A DNA stretch of 64,000 nt from Chloroflexota bacterium (GTDB taxonomy: Bacteria; Chloroflexota; Anaerolineae; Anaerolineales; Villigracilaceae). The stretch's first letter is position 1. Each line of letters starts with the position of its first letter. The position numbers and the translations under genes are program-made. The notes beneath the pieces are model-generated. The model was not told the origin of the DNA. It saw nothing but the letters and a program-made list of their open reading frames with translations, and did no database searches. Positions 62,426-64,000 of the stretch are shown here, in pieces. The stretch lies in the NCBI GenBank assembly GCA_013112685.1, contig JABFGC010000002.1, positions 506,902 to 570,901 of the forward strand, in the 5' to 3' direction.

Positions 62426-63187
62426 TCACTCGACGATCAAACTGCAACAAGTGACCGCGCCCTCGGCTTTGGCAAGTTCGCTCAGGTTGACGTTCGCCAC
62501 GTCATACCCTCTTTGCGTGAGTCTCTTTTGCGTTTTGGGAAACGCCGTCGGGTAGATGACCTTCCCTTGGATGGGCAGGCAGTTTGCGGCGAAGGGTTCC
62601 GAGGCGTCCACTTCGATCAGGTCATAGCCCTGGAAGTGGGACGAATCCACCCAGCTCGGGTTGATGAGCAGGGTCGAATCGTCCACGCGGGTGACGGCGG
62701 TTTTGAGGTGCAGGCAGTCGGTCAATAGCGCGCCGACGACAGTGTATCCGTATTGTTCGAGGGTGCAGTTGAGTTGTTCCACCGCTTCCATGTTGCTGCG
62801 GGTGGATAAGCCGATATATATCTTTTTTCCAAGCACGAGCACATCGCCGCCGTCGAGAGCGGCGGGCGCGGAGACGTGCACCAGCAGGCGGTAGGGAGCC
62901 AGCGCCGGAATGATGGTTTCGATTTCGGGCTTGCGTGAATCGGCTCCGGGTCTGGTGATGACCGCGACTTCCGGCAGGATGAAGGCGGTATCTTCCACGA
63001 AAACCGAATCAGGCAGGTCCGGCTCTTCCGGCAGTTCGATTACTTCACAGCCGAGTTGCTCGAGCGTTTTTAGGTATTCCGCGTGCTGGGCGCGGGCAAT
63101 TTCCAGGTCAATGGGGATGCGCTCAATGTGGGTCAGCTCGCACTCGGTGAATCGCGGGCTGACCCTGCGGGTGATGGCGACGGTCAT
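62426..63187 (-). CDS. Dimethylarginine dimethylaminohydrolase/amidinotransferase-family hydrolase
   Basis: 253 residues of the pentein fold. SVFVEDTAFILPEVAVIT carries the substrate-binding E-D, LDGGDVLVLGKKIYIGLSTR the loop and TDCLHLKTAVTRVDDSTLL the catalytic histidine. GAVTCCSLIVE at the C-terminus holds the catalytic cysteine. The order matches DDAH, which hydrolyses N-methylated arginines to citrulline plus methylamines. The start abuts the ATPase stop of an amino-acid ABC transporter, so imported arginine derivatives are the likely substrate; this is inferred. Confidence 0.9.
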   Translation of the reverse strand: MTVAITRRVSPRFTECELTHIERIPIDLEIARAQHAEYLKTLEQLGCEVIELPEEPDLPDSVFVEDTAFILPEVAVITRPGADSRKPEIETIIPALAPYRLLVHVSAPAALDGGDVLVLGKKIYIGLSTRSNMEAVEQLNCTLEQYGYTVVGALLTDCLHLKTAVTRVDDSTLLINPSWVDSSHFQGYDLIEVDASEPFAANCLPIQGKVIYPTAFPKTQKRLTQRGYDVANVNLSELAKAEGAVTCCSLIVE

Positions 63188-63952
63188 TTACCCTTCTCCG
63201 GTGCGGTAGCGGTCAATCAATGCCTGGGTGCGCGGGTCTTTGGGGCTCTTGAAAAGGTCTTCGGGAACTGCGTCTTCGATCAATTCGCCGTCTGCTATGA
63301 CAAGGACGCGATCGGCGACCTCGCGGGCGAATCCCATCTCGTGCGTGACGACGATCATGGTCATGCCTTCGAGCGCGACCTTCTTCATCACGTTCAGTAC
63401 CTCGCCGATGAGTTCCGGGTCGAGCGCGGACGTGGGTTCGTCGAAGAGCATCACGCGCGGTTCCATGGTCAGCGCGCGGGCGATGGCGACGCGCTGTTTC
63501 TGCCCGCCGGAAAGCCGCAGGGGATACTCGTCCTTTTTGAAGAGCATGCCCACGCTGTCGAGGTTCTGCTCGGCGAGCTCGGCGGCGCGTTTTCGATCCA
63601 TGCCTTTGACGGTGACGGGTCCCTCGATGACATTCTCCAGCACGGTCATGTGCGGGAAGAGATTGAACTCCTGAAAGACCATGCCGGTCTTGAGGCGCAC
63701 GTCATGGATCAACTGGCGCTGTTCCCTGCCTTTGCCCTCGGCGTTGACTTGAATGCCGTCCACTTCGATTTTGCCGTGAGAGGGGTCTTCGAGAAAATTG
63801 ATGCAGCGCAGGAGGGTGCTTTTTCCCGACCCGCTCCTGCCGATCAGACAGACCACCTGTCGTTCGGGGACTTCGAGGTTGACATTTTTCAGCACATGCA
63901 AACGCCCGAAGTATTTATCGAGGTTGGAGATTTTTACGATGGGAGCGGACAT
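63188..63952 (-). CDS. Polar amino-acid ABC transporter ATP-binding protein (GlnQ/HisP type)
   Basis: 254 residues. Walker [22 protein letters not shown]-loop [19 protein letters not shown], signature [20 protein letters not shown], Walker [18 protein letters not shown] and H-loop [17 protein letters not shown]. The CINFLE and FNLFPHMT wording is specific to the polar amino-acid family. It lies between the permease gene (1 bp upstream) and the DDAH-type gene (no gap). Confidence 0.96.
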   Translation of the reverse strand: MSAPIVKISNLDKYFGRLHVLKNVNLEVPERQVVCLIGRSGSGKSTLLRCINFLEDPSHGKIEVDGIQVNAEGKGREQRQLIHDVRLKTGMVFQEFNLFPHMTVLENVIEGPVTVKGMDRKRAAELAEQNLDSVGMLFKKDEYPLRLSGGQKQRVAIARALTMEPRVMLFDEPTSALDPELIGEVLNVMKKVALEGMTMIVVTHEMGFAREVADRVLVIADGELIEDAVPEDLFKSPKDPRTQALIDRYRTGEG

Positions 63953-63953
63953 A

Positions 63954-64000
63954 TCAACGGTCTCCCCTGGCGAGGCGCGCTTCCAGTTTTCCCTGGAAGT
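63954..64000 (-). CDS. Amino-acid ABC transporter permease, C-terminal end only
   Basis: The last fifteen codons before a TGA at 63954-63956 read [13 protein letters not shown] at their end, the usual basic tail (E-R-R-L-x-R) of HisM/GlnP-type permeases. The rest lies beyond the window. It precedes the ATPase gene by one base. Confidence 0.65.
   Translation of the reverse strand, partial: FQGKLEARLARGDR

Overview
The window reads as chromosomal DNA of a Chloroflexota bacterium, most likely class Anaerolineae. The evidence is a complete set of late coenzyme F420 genes (cofE, cofD, cofC, a stand-alone dehydro-F420-type nitroreductase and an F420:NADP oxidoreductase) with an F420-type luciferase-like oxidoreductase, a G5/3D lipoprotein-LCP-rsmA block, and GC-rich coding with many TATAAT boxes directly in front of start codons. 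The lineage is inferred from gene content only. Nearly all genes are housekeeping or metabolic. The accessory part is 14.66-19.4 kb.

Layout. 0-0.5 kb: TetR regulator cut by the window edge, with its operator. 0.7-10.4 kb (minus): a long probable operon running zinc-ribbon protein, membrane-anchored NACHT-HEAT ATPase, SsnA-like amidohydrolase, npdG, cofE, nitroreductase, cofD, cofC, then an F420-type oxidoreductase. 10.4-14.6 kb: class A beta-lactamase-like hydrolase, proline dehydrogenase, GNAT pair, membrane protein. 14.66-16.1 kb: two exopolysaccharide transferases. 16.3-19.4 kb: three RHS core fragments carrying two different C-terminal tips, each followed by a candidate immunity gene. 19.5-22.7 kb: overlapping G5/3D lipoprotein, LCP and rsmA genes. 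22.8-34.1 kb: transporter-like protein, rRNA/tRNA methyltransferase, two acyltransferases, VKOR, moeA, lipase-like esterase, hemolysin III, methyltransferase, LysM protein and others. 34.25-41.4 kb: a TetR-controlled fatty-acid beta-oxidation operon (two acyl-CoA dehydrogenases, FadN-type fusion, thiolase, SCP2 protein). 41.5-48.2 kb: TerC, divergent thrB/thrC, and a complete ECF transporter (fused ATPases, S component, T component). 49.25-50.95 kb: dCTP deaminase interrupted by an in-frame intein with an HNH endonuclease. 51-64 kb: GAF/HD-GYP protein, CruF-like membrane protein, DnaQ-DinG exonuclease-helicase, two tandem paralogous polytopic membrane proteins, NERD-like protein, plsX, tRNA-Leu(GAG), polysaccharide deacetylase, methyltransferase, DDAH-type hydrolase and an amino-acid ABC transporter.

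Two things cut across the window. First, at least eleven otherwise well conserved genes are broken by about two dozen single-base indels, mostly in short G/C runs. They retain family-typical total lengths once corrected, so I read them as consensus errors of a long-read assembly rather than pseudogenes. Second, several families of short palindromic or low-complexity repeats sit between genes, and one of them is translated as an N-terminal extension of CofD.

The most unusual items are the Dcd intein, the orphan RHS tip/immunity array, the possible leaderless-promoter pattern, the anchored NACHT-HEAT protein inside the F420 operon, and the tandem unknown membrane-protein pair.
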